From: JAMIFV01 sp035906055 | GTDB lineage: Bacteria; Pseudomonadota; Alphaproteobacteria; Rickettsiales; JABCZZ01 | Reading direction: 5' to 3' | NCBI GenBank assembly: GCA_035906055.1 | Contig: JAMIFV010000016.1 | Location: forward strand, 1-64,000 | DNA length: 64,000 nucleotides | Part shown: positions 41,073-49,196 of the stretch, piece by piece | Numbering within the stretch: the first letter of the stretch is position 1 | Layout of the letters: each line of letters starts with the position of its first letter | Translations under genes and position numbers: made by a program | Notes under the pieces: generated by a model | Database searches by the model: none | What the model was told of the DNA's origin: nothing | Seen by the model: the letters and a program-made list of their open reading frames with translations, nothing else

Positions 41073-44000
41073 TCAATTCAAAGATTTTACAGGTTCATCC
41101 GGTGCGGTGAGTGTAGCAGCTTCGGATTTTCCCTTGGCCTCCTTCCTCGCATTATCAATGAAGGATTTCACCGTGCTGATGTCCTTATCGAGGTTGGAGA
41201 GGTTATTGTAGTCGATGCTGCCCGATTCGCTGGTGATGAACAGGAAGCTTTCCTTATTGGGATTATTCTTCAGAAGAGGCGTGAAATAATCCCTCAGATA
41301 CTGGATCTGGCCGGAATCCTGTTCATAGACATATGCGGTGGCAAGCTTGAGCAGCACTTCGGACTCCGGCAGCGTCAGCGCGGCGCTGGGGTCGTTGCGG
41401 TTGCTGAGGATTTCCTCCGCCATGGCCACCACGTTGGGCCAGTCCCAGTTTGTCCAGTAGACTGACAGCCTGAGCAGGTTACCCTCCGCGCTGGCGTCGC
41501 TGCTGAGTACCTCAATGGCTTTATCAAGCTGCCCTTGCTGCGCCAGCGCCTGCGCGGTGAGGCGGATGCGCGAAAGCTGGATATCCGCACCAAGGTCGCC
41601 ATAGCCGGATATTTTAAGTATCTCCAGCGCCTGTTTGGGCTGGCGGTTCATGAGGTATATCTCGGCCAGCCTTGCGCCGACGCGGCTGCGTTCGGCCCCC
41701 TGCAGGCGGTTTTTTATCTGGTGGCTGAGCAATTGCGACGCGCGTTCGAGCAGATCCATCTTCACCAGTCTTTCGGCAAGGTTGCGGATCATGAGGTCGC
41801 CTTCAGTGCCGGTGGGTACAAGGTCCCTGAATTCATAGAAAAGGGAGAGTCCTGTAAGCGGCGGCATTTCGCTGGCGGCACCTTTATTGAACAGTTTCAC
41901 GAATACGGATTGCATCTTGCGCGCGGTGGTGATGGCTTCAGGCATGTCGGAGTAATAGGCGACGATATCCCTCCATGCGCGCAGCGCCCTCACATAGTCT
42001 TTCTGCTCAAGATAAAGGTTGCCCAGCAGCGTGAGCACGTTGAGTTCCAGCGCGTCGCCGCGCCAGACGATGCGTAGTTTTTCAAGGCGTTTTACCGCTT
42101 CGTCATAGGGAATCTTTTCTTCGCGCAGGTACATGTTGACCAGCGAGAACTCCGCGCGCGCCCTTATCAGCGGGTCGTTCACATCGCCCGCCTGGCGTTC
42201 CCATATTTTGGCGGCTTCTTCTTCATCGCCGGTTTCCGAAAGTATCTTGGCGCGCATGAAGTCGAAATATTTCTTCACCGGCTCGTCCAGCGCGTCCTTC
42301 TGCAGTGCAAGAAACACGGCGCTGGCATGTTCGTAATGTTTACGCTCCACGAGCTTGTCCGTCACCAGAAGCGCCAGTTTCTGGATAAAGGTGGGGGGAT
42401 AATAGGCGATAGTGGTGTTGTAATACTTGCTGAAATCGAACGTATCCCTGCTTTCTCCCGTAGCCATGGCAATAAGGTCCTGCCACATTTTAACCTCAGG
42501 CAGGCCTGCCAGTTCTCCCGCTGTAAAATCGCGCTCCGCTTCGGGGTAACGCTGGCGGAAGAAATTGGCCGCGCCGCGCATGGTGGCGACCTTGTTTTCT
42601 TTGTAGAACGTATCGCTGCTGCGCAATATGTCGTTGGCCATGCCGTTGGCTTCGGCAAAAAGCCCTTCGGCGAGGAATATCTGCAGCAGGCGCAGGCGCG
42701 CTTTATTGGCAGCGTCCGGCTTGGCCGAATATATGGTTTTGAACAGGTCTTTCTGCGTCTGCACGAACTGTCTGGGATCATCCAGCTTCCACACGGCATA
42801 AGGAAACAATACCGGGGGGATCTTACGCGAGAGTGAAGCCGATTTGATGTCTTCCAGCTCTTTCTTGAATTCCGCCGAGATGGCGAGCCCATTGCCGGAA
42901 GTGATGCTGATGGCGTGGTCTTCCTGCGCCACGGCCACATCGTCGGTGATCTTGTGCACCACCACACCCTGCGCGGTTACCGGCAGCGCAAATTCAACGA
43001 ACCTGCGTTCGGTATCAATACCGGTGCCAGCGCCTGATACCGGCACCATGTAGAGCGTAGCGCCGGTTTGCGGGTCGGATGCGGAAACGACCTTGCCGGT
43101 TTTGGCGGCTTCAATGCTGATGCTGTTTTTGTTTTCTGCCGTAGTAAGCGAGGGTATCAGCAATTTGCCGGGGGAAGCAGGGCGTTCGGAGAGGATGAGG
43201 GCGAGTTTTCCATCCGCTTGCGCTGTTACATAGGGCTCTACCTGTTTGCCGGGGGCGATCTCAAGGATGCTGCCCTGCTGCGCCTGAATCACCTTTACCG
43301 GATAACTGAGTTGCCTGTTCTCATTCCTGAGCTGGCTTTCCGACAGTTTGAGTGTGTCGTCGGCGACGATCCATATATTCTGTCCCTGCGTGAACACCGC
43401 AACCGGGTCGTCAGCAAGCAGGGGCAGCATTATCTTCTCGCCCGTTATTTCCGCAGCGGGCATGGCCTGTGCTATCTGGGCAGCACTGGCCGCAGGCAGA
43501 GGTTCAGCTTTCACGGCTGCTTCGGACTCCTCAGTATGCCCTGCGGCAGGGCTGAGCCGGGTAAGCGAGATATAGTCATCCACAAGCGCGGGGGAGGCGG
43601 CGATTTCGCTTTCCACTGGCTTGCTGAGCGGTGTGGCTGCCTCAGCAGGCGCAGGCACGGGAGCGGGCGGAATTGCCGTGGGGGAAAGCGAGGGTATGGC
43701 GACAGCGGCCACGGCGCTGGCTACCGGCGCGGCTACAGGCGCAAGGGGGGCGGCCACGGGGGCTAAGGATGTGGCGATCGTCGCTAAAGACGTCGCAGGA
43801 GCCGCCGGGGCGGGTTTGGTGAATGTTGGAGAGGCGGAAGCAACAGGAGGTGTTTTTTCGGCCTTTTTCTTCGGCTCTTTTTTAGCCGGATCCCTGGTCT
43901 TTTTTGACTTTCTGGATTCCGGCGGTGTCATCGTGCTGATGGGGCGCGGTTTTCTTGGTCTGGTTTTGAGGTCAACACCGTTCTTGGCGAAGTCTATGCC

Positions 44001-44351
44001 GTCACGTTTATACACCAGAAAGCTTTTGGCATCCGCCGGGTTGCTGAGCGTAAGCACCACGGTCCTGCCGCCGTTTTTAGATTCCACTTCCCTGAGCACA
44101 GGCGTGAGCGCGGCGAGGGCACGGTCCCATTTGAGTTTTACCGGGTTTTTGAAATTGAGGATAACCTTGTCGTCACGCGTCTCGGTCTTGAAATCGACTT
44201 TGGAGCGTGAGTCCCAGCTGAATACGAGCTTTGCGCCTTTTTCCGTGATTTCAGAACTGACATAGCCGGTATCTTCAGCAAATGCCGCAGCCGTCATCCC
44301 CGACAGGATAAACAAAGATAAAGCCACGATTTTTGAAAGCCCTGCGCGCAT
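41073..44351 (-). CDS. Large periplasmic AMIN-like/TPR protein
   Basis: 1092 residues. The signal peptide (about 1-25, ending AAAFA) precedes an AMIN-like beta domain at about 28-130 (SEITEKGAKLVFSWDSRSKV, FKNPVKLKWDRA). A Lys-rich then Ala/Pro-rich linker covers about 135-260. A second beta-rich region follows, and tetratricopeptide-like helices span about 540-1010 (DYVRALRAWRDIVAYYSDMP, GARLAEIYLMNRQPKQALEIL). It is probably a periplasmic scaffold acting on polar or motility structures, judged from its place beside cheZ and cheY. The gap to cheZ is 65 bases on the same strand. Confidence 0.7.
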   Translation of the reverse strand: MRAGLSKIVALSLFILSGMTAAAFAEDTGYVSSEITEKGAKLVFSWDSRSKVDFKTETRDDKVILNFKNPVKLKWDRALAALTPVLREVESKNGGRTVVLTLSNPADAKSFLVYKRDGIDFAKNGVDLKTRPRKPRPISTMTPPESRKSKKTRDPAKKEPKKKAEKTPPVASASPTFTKPAPAAPATSLATIATSLAPVAAPLAPVAAPVASAVAAVAIPSLSPTAIPPAPVPAPAEAATPLSKPVESEIAASPALVDDYISLTRLSPAAGHTEESEAAVKAEPLPAASAAQIAQAMPAAEITGEKIMLPLLADDPVAVFTQGQNIWIVADDTLKLSESQLRNENRQLSYPVKVIQAQQGSILEIAPGKQVEPYVTAQADGKLALILSERPASPGKLLIPSLTTAENKNSISIEAAKTGKVVSASDPQTGATLYMVPVSGAGTGIDTERRFVEFALPVTAQGVVVHKITDDVAVAQEDHAISITSGNGLAISAEFKKELEDIKSASLSRKIPPVLFPYAVWKLDDPRQFVQTQKDLFKTIYSAKPDAANKARLRLLQIFLAEGLFAEANGMANDILRSSDTFYKENKVATMRGAANFFRQRYPEAERDFTAGELAGLPEVKMWQDLIAMATGESRDTFDFSKYYNTTIAYYPPTFIQKLALLVTDKLVERKHYEHASAVFLALQKDALDEPVKKYFDFMRAKILSETGDEEEAAKIWERQAGDVNDPLIRARAEFSLVNMYLREEKIPYDEAVKRLEKLRIVWRGDALELNVLTLLGNLYLEQKDYVRALRAWRDIVAYYSDMPEAITTARKMQSVFVKLFNKGAASEMPPLTGLSLFYEFRDLVPTGTEGDLMIRNLAERLVKMDLLERASQLLSHQIKNRLQGAERSRVGARLAEIYLMNRQPKQALEILKISGYGDLGADIQLSRIRLTAQALAQQGQLDKAIEVLSSDASAEGNLLRLSVYWTNWDWPNVVAMAEEILSNRNDPSAALTLPESEVLLKLATAYVYEQDSGQIQYLRDYFTPLLKNNPNKESFLFITSESGSIDYNNLSNLDKDISTVKSFIDNARKEAKGKSEAATLTAPDEPVKSLN

Positions 44352-44416
44352 ATGCTGCAGAGATTATTCCTCTGCGTGGTAAGCAGCAAGCGATAAATGA
44401 AAATTCGTTTTCCGGC

Positions 44417-45064
44417 TTAGTTACTTAGCTTGCCGAACATGGCGTCGATTTCGGCTTGTGAAGGGGCGTGTCCCGGAAGCTGCGGTCCGTTGAGCAGGCT
44501 GTCATCTTCCTTAGCGGCGGAGGTGATTGCTTCCGGTGCGATAGTGCCGTCGCTGGAGAACAGGCCAATGAGCTTGCGGATCTTTGCCTCGGTAAAATCA
44601 AGGGCCGTCATCACTTTTTTGATACGCTGGCCGGTCAGGTCCTGGAAGTTGCAGGCCTCATAGATGCGTGCGGTGATATCGGTGATCTGGTTCTTCAGCG
44701 CGTCATCCGCTTTGGAAGCGCCGACCGTATTTTGTATCTCGTCGGCGGCGTCCATGATGGTATGGGCCGCTTCTTCGGTGGCTTTCACCACGGCATCGAG
44801 CTGCACGGCGGCGCCGCCGATGGTATGCGTTTCTTCGGCACCGGGGGAGAGCGCCAGTATCTCGTTCTTGGTGGCCTGGATATGGTTGGCGATCTTGGTG
44901 ATCTCGTCCCTGAGGAACACTTCGGTAGCGGAGCTGCCGGGAGTGATGGCGGAAACCAGCTTCTCAAGGATGCCGCTTACGTCTTCAATGGGGACCACGC
45001 CTTTTTCACCCTTGATGGTGGCGAGTTCCTGGGCGATGGTCGCGCGAAGGTCATTACTGGACAT
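44417..45064 (-). CDS. cheZ: CheZ-type phosphatase of phosphorylated CheY
   Basis: 215 residues. The catalytic stretch EACNFQDLTGQRIKKV carries the residues that dephosphorylate CheY-P (D142 and Q146 here, equivalent to D143 and Q147 of E. coli). The body is a long helical hairpin. The C-terminal tail PSQAEIDAMFGKLSN resembles the CheY-binding peptide found at the N-terminus of FliM (LSQxEIDALL), which would serve the same tethering purpose as the E. coli CheZ tail. It follows cheY by 17 bases. Confidence 0.92.
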   Translation of the reverse strand: MSSNDLRATIAQELATIKGEKGVVPIEDVSGILEKLVSAITPGSSATEVFLRDEITKIANHIQATKNEILALSPGAEETHTIGGAAVQLDAVVKATEEAAHTIMDAADEIQNTVGASKADDALKNQITDITARIYEACNFQDLTGQRIKKVMTALDFTEAKIRKLIGLFSSDGTIAPEAITSAAKEDDSLLNGPQLPGHAPSQAEIDAMFGKLSN

Positions 45065-45081
45065 GGGGAGCGTCTCTGTTG

Positions 45082-45468
45082 TTAGAACTGGCCAAGCACT
45101 GCGGTAAGCTTAGACTTAAGCGTTTCCGCGTTGAACGGCTTGACGATATAGTTGCTCACGCCTGCCTTAACGGCGGCGGCCACGTTCTCGGCCTTGCTTT
45201 CAGCGGTGATGAGGATGAAAGGCACAGCCTTGTATTTTTCGTCGGCGCGCACGTTTTTCAGCAGGTCGAAACCGGTCATCGGCTCCATGTTCCAGTCGGA
45301 GATAACGAGGCCGTAGGTCTTCTCCTTGAGCTTCTCTAACGCCATGGTGCCGTCGGTCGCTTCATCGACGTTTTCAAAGCCGATCTGCTTGAGAAGGTTG
45401 CGGATGATACGCAGCATGGTCTTGTAATCATCCACAATAAGGATATTCATGTTTTTATCGACAGCCAT
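45082..45468 (-). CDS. cheY: Chemotaxis response regulator CheY
   Basis: A 128-residue single-domain receiver. D13, D14, D58 (in VISDWNMEPMTG), T88 and K110 (VKPF) make a complete phosphorylation site. The Trp after the phosphoacceptor Asp matches CheY proteins that bind FliM. Together with cheZ downstream it forms a signal-termination pair for flagellar switching. A perfect TTAA-N7-TTAA site lies about 60 bases upstream. Confidence 0.94.
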   Translation of the reverse strand: MAVDKNMNILIVDDYKTMLRIIRNLLKQIGFENVDEATDGTMALEKLKEKTYGLVISDWNMEPMTGFDLLKNVRADEKYKAVPFILITAESKAENVAAAVKAGVSNYIVKPFNAETLKSKLTAVLGQF

Positions 45469-45528
45469 AGTTACTCCAGAAAGACAAAAAATAACGGTTT
45501 CAATTGAGGTTACTTTAGGGAATAATAT

Positions 45529-45543
45529 TTAAGGCTTGGTTAA
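45529..45543. promoter_or_regulatory. Perfect CtrA-type full site before cheY
   Basis: On the minus strand the sequence is TTAACCAAGCCTTAA: two TTAA halves seven bases apart, with the first extended to TTAACCA as in strong CtrA sites. It is 61 bases upstream of the cheY start. CtrA controls motility and chemotaxis genes in many alphaproteobacteria. Confidence 0.5.
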
Positions 45544-45687
45544 GAACCTGTTCATCATCTCTGCTGTGGCTGGCTGCAACCAGTGATTTTCTGCGATCCG
45601 CTACTCATGTACCGCTATGTACATTGCGTTGCGGTTCTTAAAAATCCCTGTTTTCGCTACGCCCCAGCGAAATCATGAACAGGCTCC
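45544..45687. repeat. Palindromic repeat family F, long copy
   Basis: The left end GAACCTGTTCATCATCTCTG is mirrored by CAGCGAAATCATGAACAGGC on the right, with mismatches. The core is CTACTCATGTACCGCTATGTAC. It shares its left arm and core with the repeats at 4539-4643 and 18483-18535. It lies in the gap between cheY and iscX. Confidence 0.65.
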
Positions 45688-45737
45688 GAGTGAATAGTTG
45701 TATTTTTGCACCAATTTTTAAGGATTGCAGAGGGGTT

Positions 45738-45932
45738 ATGCGGTGGACGGACGTGCGGGAAATAGCGATTGCGCTTGAGGATGCGCACCCGGAAAAGGAC
45801 AATGTGAACCTTCGTTTCACCGACCTGCGCGGCTGGGTTCTGGCGCTGCCGGGTTTTGCCGACAAGCCCGACGGCTGTAATGAAAAGATACTGGAAGCTA
45901 TCCAGTCCTGCTGGATTGAAGAACGTGACTGA
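45738..45932 (+). CDS. iscX: IscX-like iron-sulfur assembly adaptor
   Basis: A 64-residue acidic protein that aligns end to end with E. coli IscX: MRWTDVREIAIALEDAHPEK, then VNLRFTDLRGWVLALPGFAD, then NEKILEAIQSCWIEE. IscX binds iron and the cysteine desulfurase IscS and tunes Fe-S cluster assembly. The ATG at 45738 is preceded by AGGGG. No other isc genes are in the window. The stop lies inside the tsaE start region, so the two are coupled. Confidence 0.85.
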   Translation: MRWTDVREIAIALEDAHPEKDNVNLRFTDLRGWVLALPGFADKPDGCNEKILEAIQSCWIEERD

Positions 45933-46425
45933 ACTTCAAAAACTGCCCCATATTAAGACAATAGAAGGCCTCACGTTACATGCGTCGGGTGAAATTGCCG
46001 CAGCGATAGCCATGCTTCTGATTGCAGGCGACTTGGTGACGCTGCGCGGCGAGGTGGGGGCAGGCAAAACCAGTTTTGCGCAGAAGCTTATTTACGCGCT
46101 GGCCCCGGATGCGGGCGATGTGACCAGCCCTACCTTCAACCTCATGCAATCCTATGATGTTACGCTTGCCTCAGGGCAAGGGGATATCCTCTGGCATCTG
46201 GACCTTTACCGGCTGGAAGAGGCAAGCGAGGCTGCGGCGCTGGGACTCGATGAACTGGAAGCGCATATCATGCTCATCGAATGGCCGGAAATAATCGAGA
46301 AGCAGTTACCCGGAGCAAGGCTGGATATTTATTTTACGTTTGGCGATGACGCGGAAAAGCGCACGCTGCTATTGCATGGAAACGAGGGCTGGCGAAAACG
46401 GCTTGGCGCATTACGTGCGGCATGA
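45925..46425 (+). CDS. tsaE: tRNA threonylcarbamoyladenosine ATPase TsaE
   Basis: TsaE supports formation of N6-threonylcarbamoyladenosine at position 37 of ANN-decoding tRNAs. The product is about 166 residues. The P-loop is GEVGAGKTSFAQ, followed by the family blocks VTSPTFNLMQSY, LWHLDLYRLEEASEAAALGLDE and IMLIEWPE. I chose GTG at 45925, which overlaps the iscX stop by eight bases; an upstream start would extend into iscX. The next gene, amgK, begins 18 bases downstream. Confidence 0.92.
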   Translation: MTELQKLPHIKTIEGLTLHASGEIAAAIAMLLIAGDLVTLRGEVGAGKTSFAQKLIYALAPDAGDVTSPTFNLMQSYDVTLASGQGDILWHLDLYRLEEASEAAALGLDELEAHIMLIEWPEIIEKQLPGARLDIYFTFGDDAEKRTLLLHGNEGWRKRLGALRAA

Positions 46426-46443
46426 CAGAAAGAGAATAGGCTT

Positions 46444-47466
46444 ATGACACGTTCTGAACAGATCAATGCATTTCTTGCCTCTGCCGGATGGGGCAGTGCC
46501 TCGCGTGTGCCGCTCGCGGGCGATGCGTCTTTCCGCCGTTATGAACGGGTGCATATGGACGGCAAACAGGCCGTGCTGATGGATGCGCCGCCGCCGCAAG
46601 AGGACGTGCGGCCATTCATCCGGGCGGGCGAGGCCTTGCAGGCGCTGGCCTTAAGTGCTCCGCGCATATTGCATGCGGATGTGGAGAAGGGGTTTTTGCT
46701 GCTGGAAGATTTAGGCGACGATCTTTATTCCCGCGTGCTGCGTGAAAACCCGGAACCGGAGCTGGAGCTTTACCGCGAAGCATCGCGCGTGCTGGAGCAA
46801 TTATATCATGAAGAACATAAAGCGGAGCTTTCCGCGTTCCCGGCATATGATGAGGCGTTGCTCCTGCGCGAATGTATGCTGCTGGCCGAGTGGTTCCTGC
46901 CTGCCGTGATGAAGCAGGAGCAGGCGGCAACGCTTGCCGAAGAATACCGCCAGCTATGGATGAAGCTGCTGAAGGCGTTGCCGCCGCTGAAGCCCGTGCT
47001 GGTGATGCGTGACTATCACGCCGACAACCTGCTGTGGATGCCTGAACGCGAAGGCACGCGAAAAGTCGGCCTGCTGGATTTTCAGGATGCGGTAGCCGGT
47101 TCGCCTGCGTATGATATGGTTTCGTTCCTTGAAGATGCGCGGCGCGATGTGTCCAGTGCCACGGTCGCCGCCATAATCGAACAATATGTGAATTCCACAG
47201 GTATAAGGAAGGATGACTTCATGACGTCGTATGCGCTACTGGGGGCGCAGCGCAACTGCAAGATCATCGGCATCTTCGTGCGTTTGTGCGTGCGTGACGG
47301 TAAGCAGAATTACCTCTCTTTCCTGCCGCGCGTGTGGGGGCATTTGCAGGCTGACCTGAAGCACCCGCAGATGAAAGAGCTGGCGCAGTGGATGGATAAA
47401 CATATTAAACCGCAATGGCGCGGGGTGATCAGTGCGCAACCTGCAAAGAAACAGGCGAGCGCATGA
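46444..47466 (+). CDS. amgK: Cell-wall-sugar anomeric kinase AmgK
   Basis: A 340-residue aminoglycoside-phosphotransferase-fold kinase. It shows the nucleotide region SRVPLAGDASFRRYERV, the catalytic loop VMRDYHADNLLWM and the metal Asp in VGLLDFQDAVAGSPAYD. With MurU next door (ATGA overlap at 47463) it is best read as AmgK, which phosphorylates recovered N-acetylmuramic acid and GlcNAc at C1. This is the peptidoglycan recycling route that bypasses de novo UDP-MurNAc synthesis. Confidence 0.88.
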   Translation: MTRSEQINAFLASAGWGSASRVPLAGDASFRRYERVHMDGKQAVLMDAPPPQEDVRPFIRAGEALQALALSAPRILHADVEKGFLLLEDLGDDLYSRVLRENPEPELELYREASRVLEQLYHEEHKAELSAFPAYDEALLLRECMLLAEWFLPAVMKQEQAATLAEEYRQLWMKLLKALPPLKPVLVMRDYHADNLLWMPEREGTRKVGLLDFQDAVAGSPAYDMVSFLEDARRDVSSATVAAIIEQYVNSTGIRKDDFMTSYALLGAQRNCKIIGIFVRLCVRDGKQNYLSFLPRVWGHLQADLKHPQMKELAQWMDKHIKPQWRGVISAQPAKKQASA

Positions 47467-48173
47467 GCATGGTAGTCACCAAAGGCATGGTGCTGGCGGC
47501 GGGCAGGGGCGAGCGCATGCGCCCGCTGACCGACCATATGCCAAAGCCCATGATAGAAGTGGCGGGGCGCTGTATGGCCGACCGCGCTATCGACCGGCTA
47601 CTGGAAGCCCGCGTTACTGATATAGTGGTGAACACATCCTATAAGGCTGAGATGCTCGAAGCGCATCTGGGAAAACGCGGCAATATAACCTTCTCGCGTG
47701 AGGAAACGGCGCTGGAAACCGGCGGCGGCATAGCCAGGGCGCTGCCGCATTTCGGGCAGGAGCCGTTCTTCGTGGTGAATGGCGACATTATCTGGCTGGA
47801 TACAAAACAACCTGCATTGCTGCGTCTGGCGGCGTCATGGGATGATAATGTGGACGCGGTGCTGCTACTGCACCCGACCGGAAAAGCGGTTGGTTATGCC
47901 GGTGCAGGTGACTTTTTTTATGATGATAAAGGTTTTGCGCGCAGAGGAAGCAATGCTTCAGCGCCTTATGTTTTCGCTGGCGTTCAGTTGCTGCATCCAA
48001 GATTGTTCAGGGATGTGCCGCAGGGGGCCTTCTCCATGAACCTGCTATATGACCGGCTTATCAGCGCATCCCCGCAGCGGATTAAAGGGGTGATTCATGA
48101 CGGAGAGTGGCTGCATGTGGGAGATGTGGGCGGTAAACAAAAGGCAGAAGCGATTCTCAGTTCTTTGAAATAA
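47463..48173 (+). CDS. murU: N-acetylmuramate alpha-1-phosphate uridylyltransferase
   Basis: MurU turns MurNAc-1-phosphate into UDP-MurNAc in the same recycling route. It has 236 residues and a Rossmann-like nucleotidyltransferase fold: MVLAAGRGERMRPLTDHMPKP (nucleotide loop), ETGGGIARALPHFG and FFVVNGDIIW (metal Asp). The C-terminus DGEWLHVGDVGGKQKAE is typical of the family. The start at ATG 47463 lies within the amgK stop. Confidence 0.9.
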   Translation: MSMVVTKGMVLAAGRGERMRPLTDHMPKPMIEVAGRCMADRAIDRLLEARVTDIVVNTSYKAEMLEAHLGKRGNITFSREETALETGGGIARALPHFGQEPFFVVNGDIIWLDTKQPALLRLAASWDDNVDAVLLLHPTGKAVGYAGAGDFFYDDKGFARRGSNASAPYVFAGVQLLHPRLFRDVPQGAFSMNLLYDRLISASPQRIKGVIHDGEWLHVGDVGGKQKAEAILSSLK

Positions 48174-48379
48174 TTGTCATGCCGTACAAGCGGTCAGTAG
48201 ACCGCGCGATACGGTATCTATATTTCATCCGCAAGGAAGAAACATGACGCGGCAGCAGGCGCGTCGTGTACGATACTTCTCACACAGCAGGTCTGCTGAC
48301 CTGCTACTACACGTTCCAGCATGTGAAAGATGGATTCCAGATAAGCTCGCCTGCTGACTCGCTTTCTGGAATGACAATT
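48172..48379. repeat. 208-base element with perfect 9-base terminal inverted repeats
   Basis: AATTGTCAT (48172-48180) and ATGACAATT (48371-48379) are exact inverted copies. Inside are a perfect hairpin AGCAGGTC-TGCT-GACCTGCT (48286-48305) and the stem ATTCCAGA / TCTGGAAT (48334-48372). The element fills the whole gap between murU and the convergent gene, and no coding frame of note is present. It has the structure of a miniature inverted-repeat element. Confidence 0.7.
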
Positions 48380-49183
48380 TTAAGGTTGTTTCCTGAACGG
48401 ATAGGCCAACTGCCCGGTGATATGGTCGGGCACGGGATCGCCTTCAATGCCGAACACTTCCGGCTGTTTGCCCTTGGGCATGTAGAATGTGCCGAACATC
48501 ACATCGAGGAAGGAGAAGGTCGGCGCGAAGTTCATGTTGCCGCCTTCGCTGGGGTAGGTATGGTGCCAGCGGTGGAACACGGGGCTGGCGAGGAAATATT
48601 TGAACGGCCCGAACGTCCACGGTACGTTGGCATGCACCAGCGGCGAGAAGATGGCGTTGAAAGGTATCAGCAGCAGGAACGCTTCGACGCGGAAGCCCAT
48701 GCACAATACCAGCGCGTTTACCGATGTGGAATAAAGGATGATATTCACCGGATGGAAGCGTGCCGACGAAAGCCAGTCCACATGTTTGGAAGAATGATGG
48801 ATGGCGTGGTACTTCCACAACGGGTCGCGGTGGAAAAGACGGTGCAGCCAGTATTGGAAGAAATCGGAAACGAGCAGGATCAGGAAAGCCTGCACGAGTA
48901 TGGGCAGCGTGGCGAGGCTGCTCTCACCGGCAAGGTTCATGTAGCGCACGACGGCGACAGTGCCCAGGAACCCGATGAAGAACCGCAGCAGCGGATTGTA
49001 GAAGAACGGGCCGACAAAGAAGTAAAACATGTCAGCCTTCATGTCCTTGCGGAACAAGGGCTGCGTTTTTTTATCGGGCAATGCGTAGGAGAGGGGGATG
49101 AAGATGATAAGCGAAATGAGAAACCACTTCGCTATATCTAGGAACATGTGTACGAGGGGGTGGATCTGTGCCGTTTCTTCCAT
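48380..49183 (-). CDS. Sterol desaturase / fatty-acid hydroxylase superfamily protein
   Basis: 267 residues, integral membrane di-iron protein. Histidine clusters: HRLFH (HxxxH) with the following YHAIHHSSKHVDW, and the C-terminal FHRWHHTYPSEGG. Hydrophobic segments lie near 14-32, 55-75 and 85-110. Members hydroxylate or desaturate sterols, fatty acids or carotenoids; the bacterial members of this type are mostly uncharacterised. It is followed on the same strand by nothing obvious; metZ lies 13 bases upstream. Confidence 0.82.
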   Translation of the reverse strand: MEETAQIHPLVHMFLDIAKWFLISLIIFIPLSYALPDKKTQPLFRKDMKADMFYFFVGPFFYNPLLRFFIGFLGTVAVVRYMNLAGESSLATLPILVQAFLILLVSDFFQYWLHRLFHRDPLWKYHAIHHSSKHVDWLSSARFHPVNIILYSTSVNALVLCMGFRVEAFLLLIPFNAIFSPLVHANVPWTFGPFKYFLASPVFHRWHHTYPSEGGNMNFAPTFSFLDVMFGTFYMPKGKQPEVFGIEGDPVPDHITGQLAYPFRKQP

Positions 49184-49196
49184 AATTAGAACGATT

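Noticed and set aside
48172..48379. Insertion sequence
   Set aside because: It has terminal inverted repeats but no transposase frame; at most a non-autonomous element.
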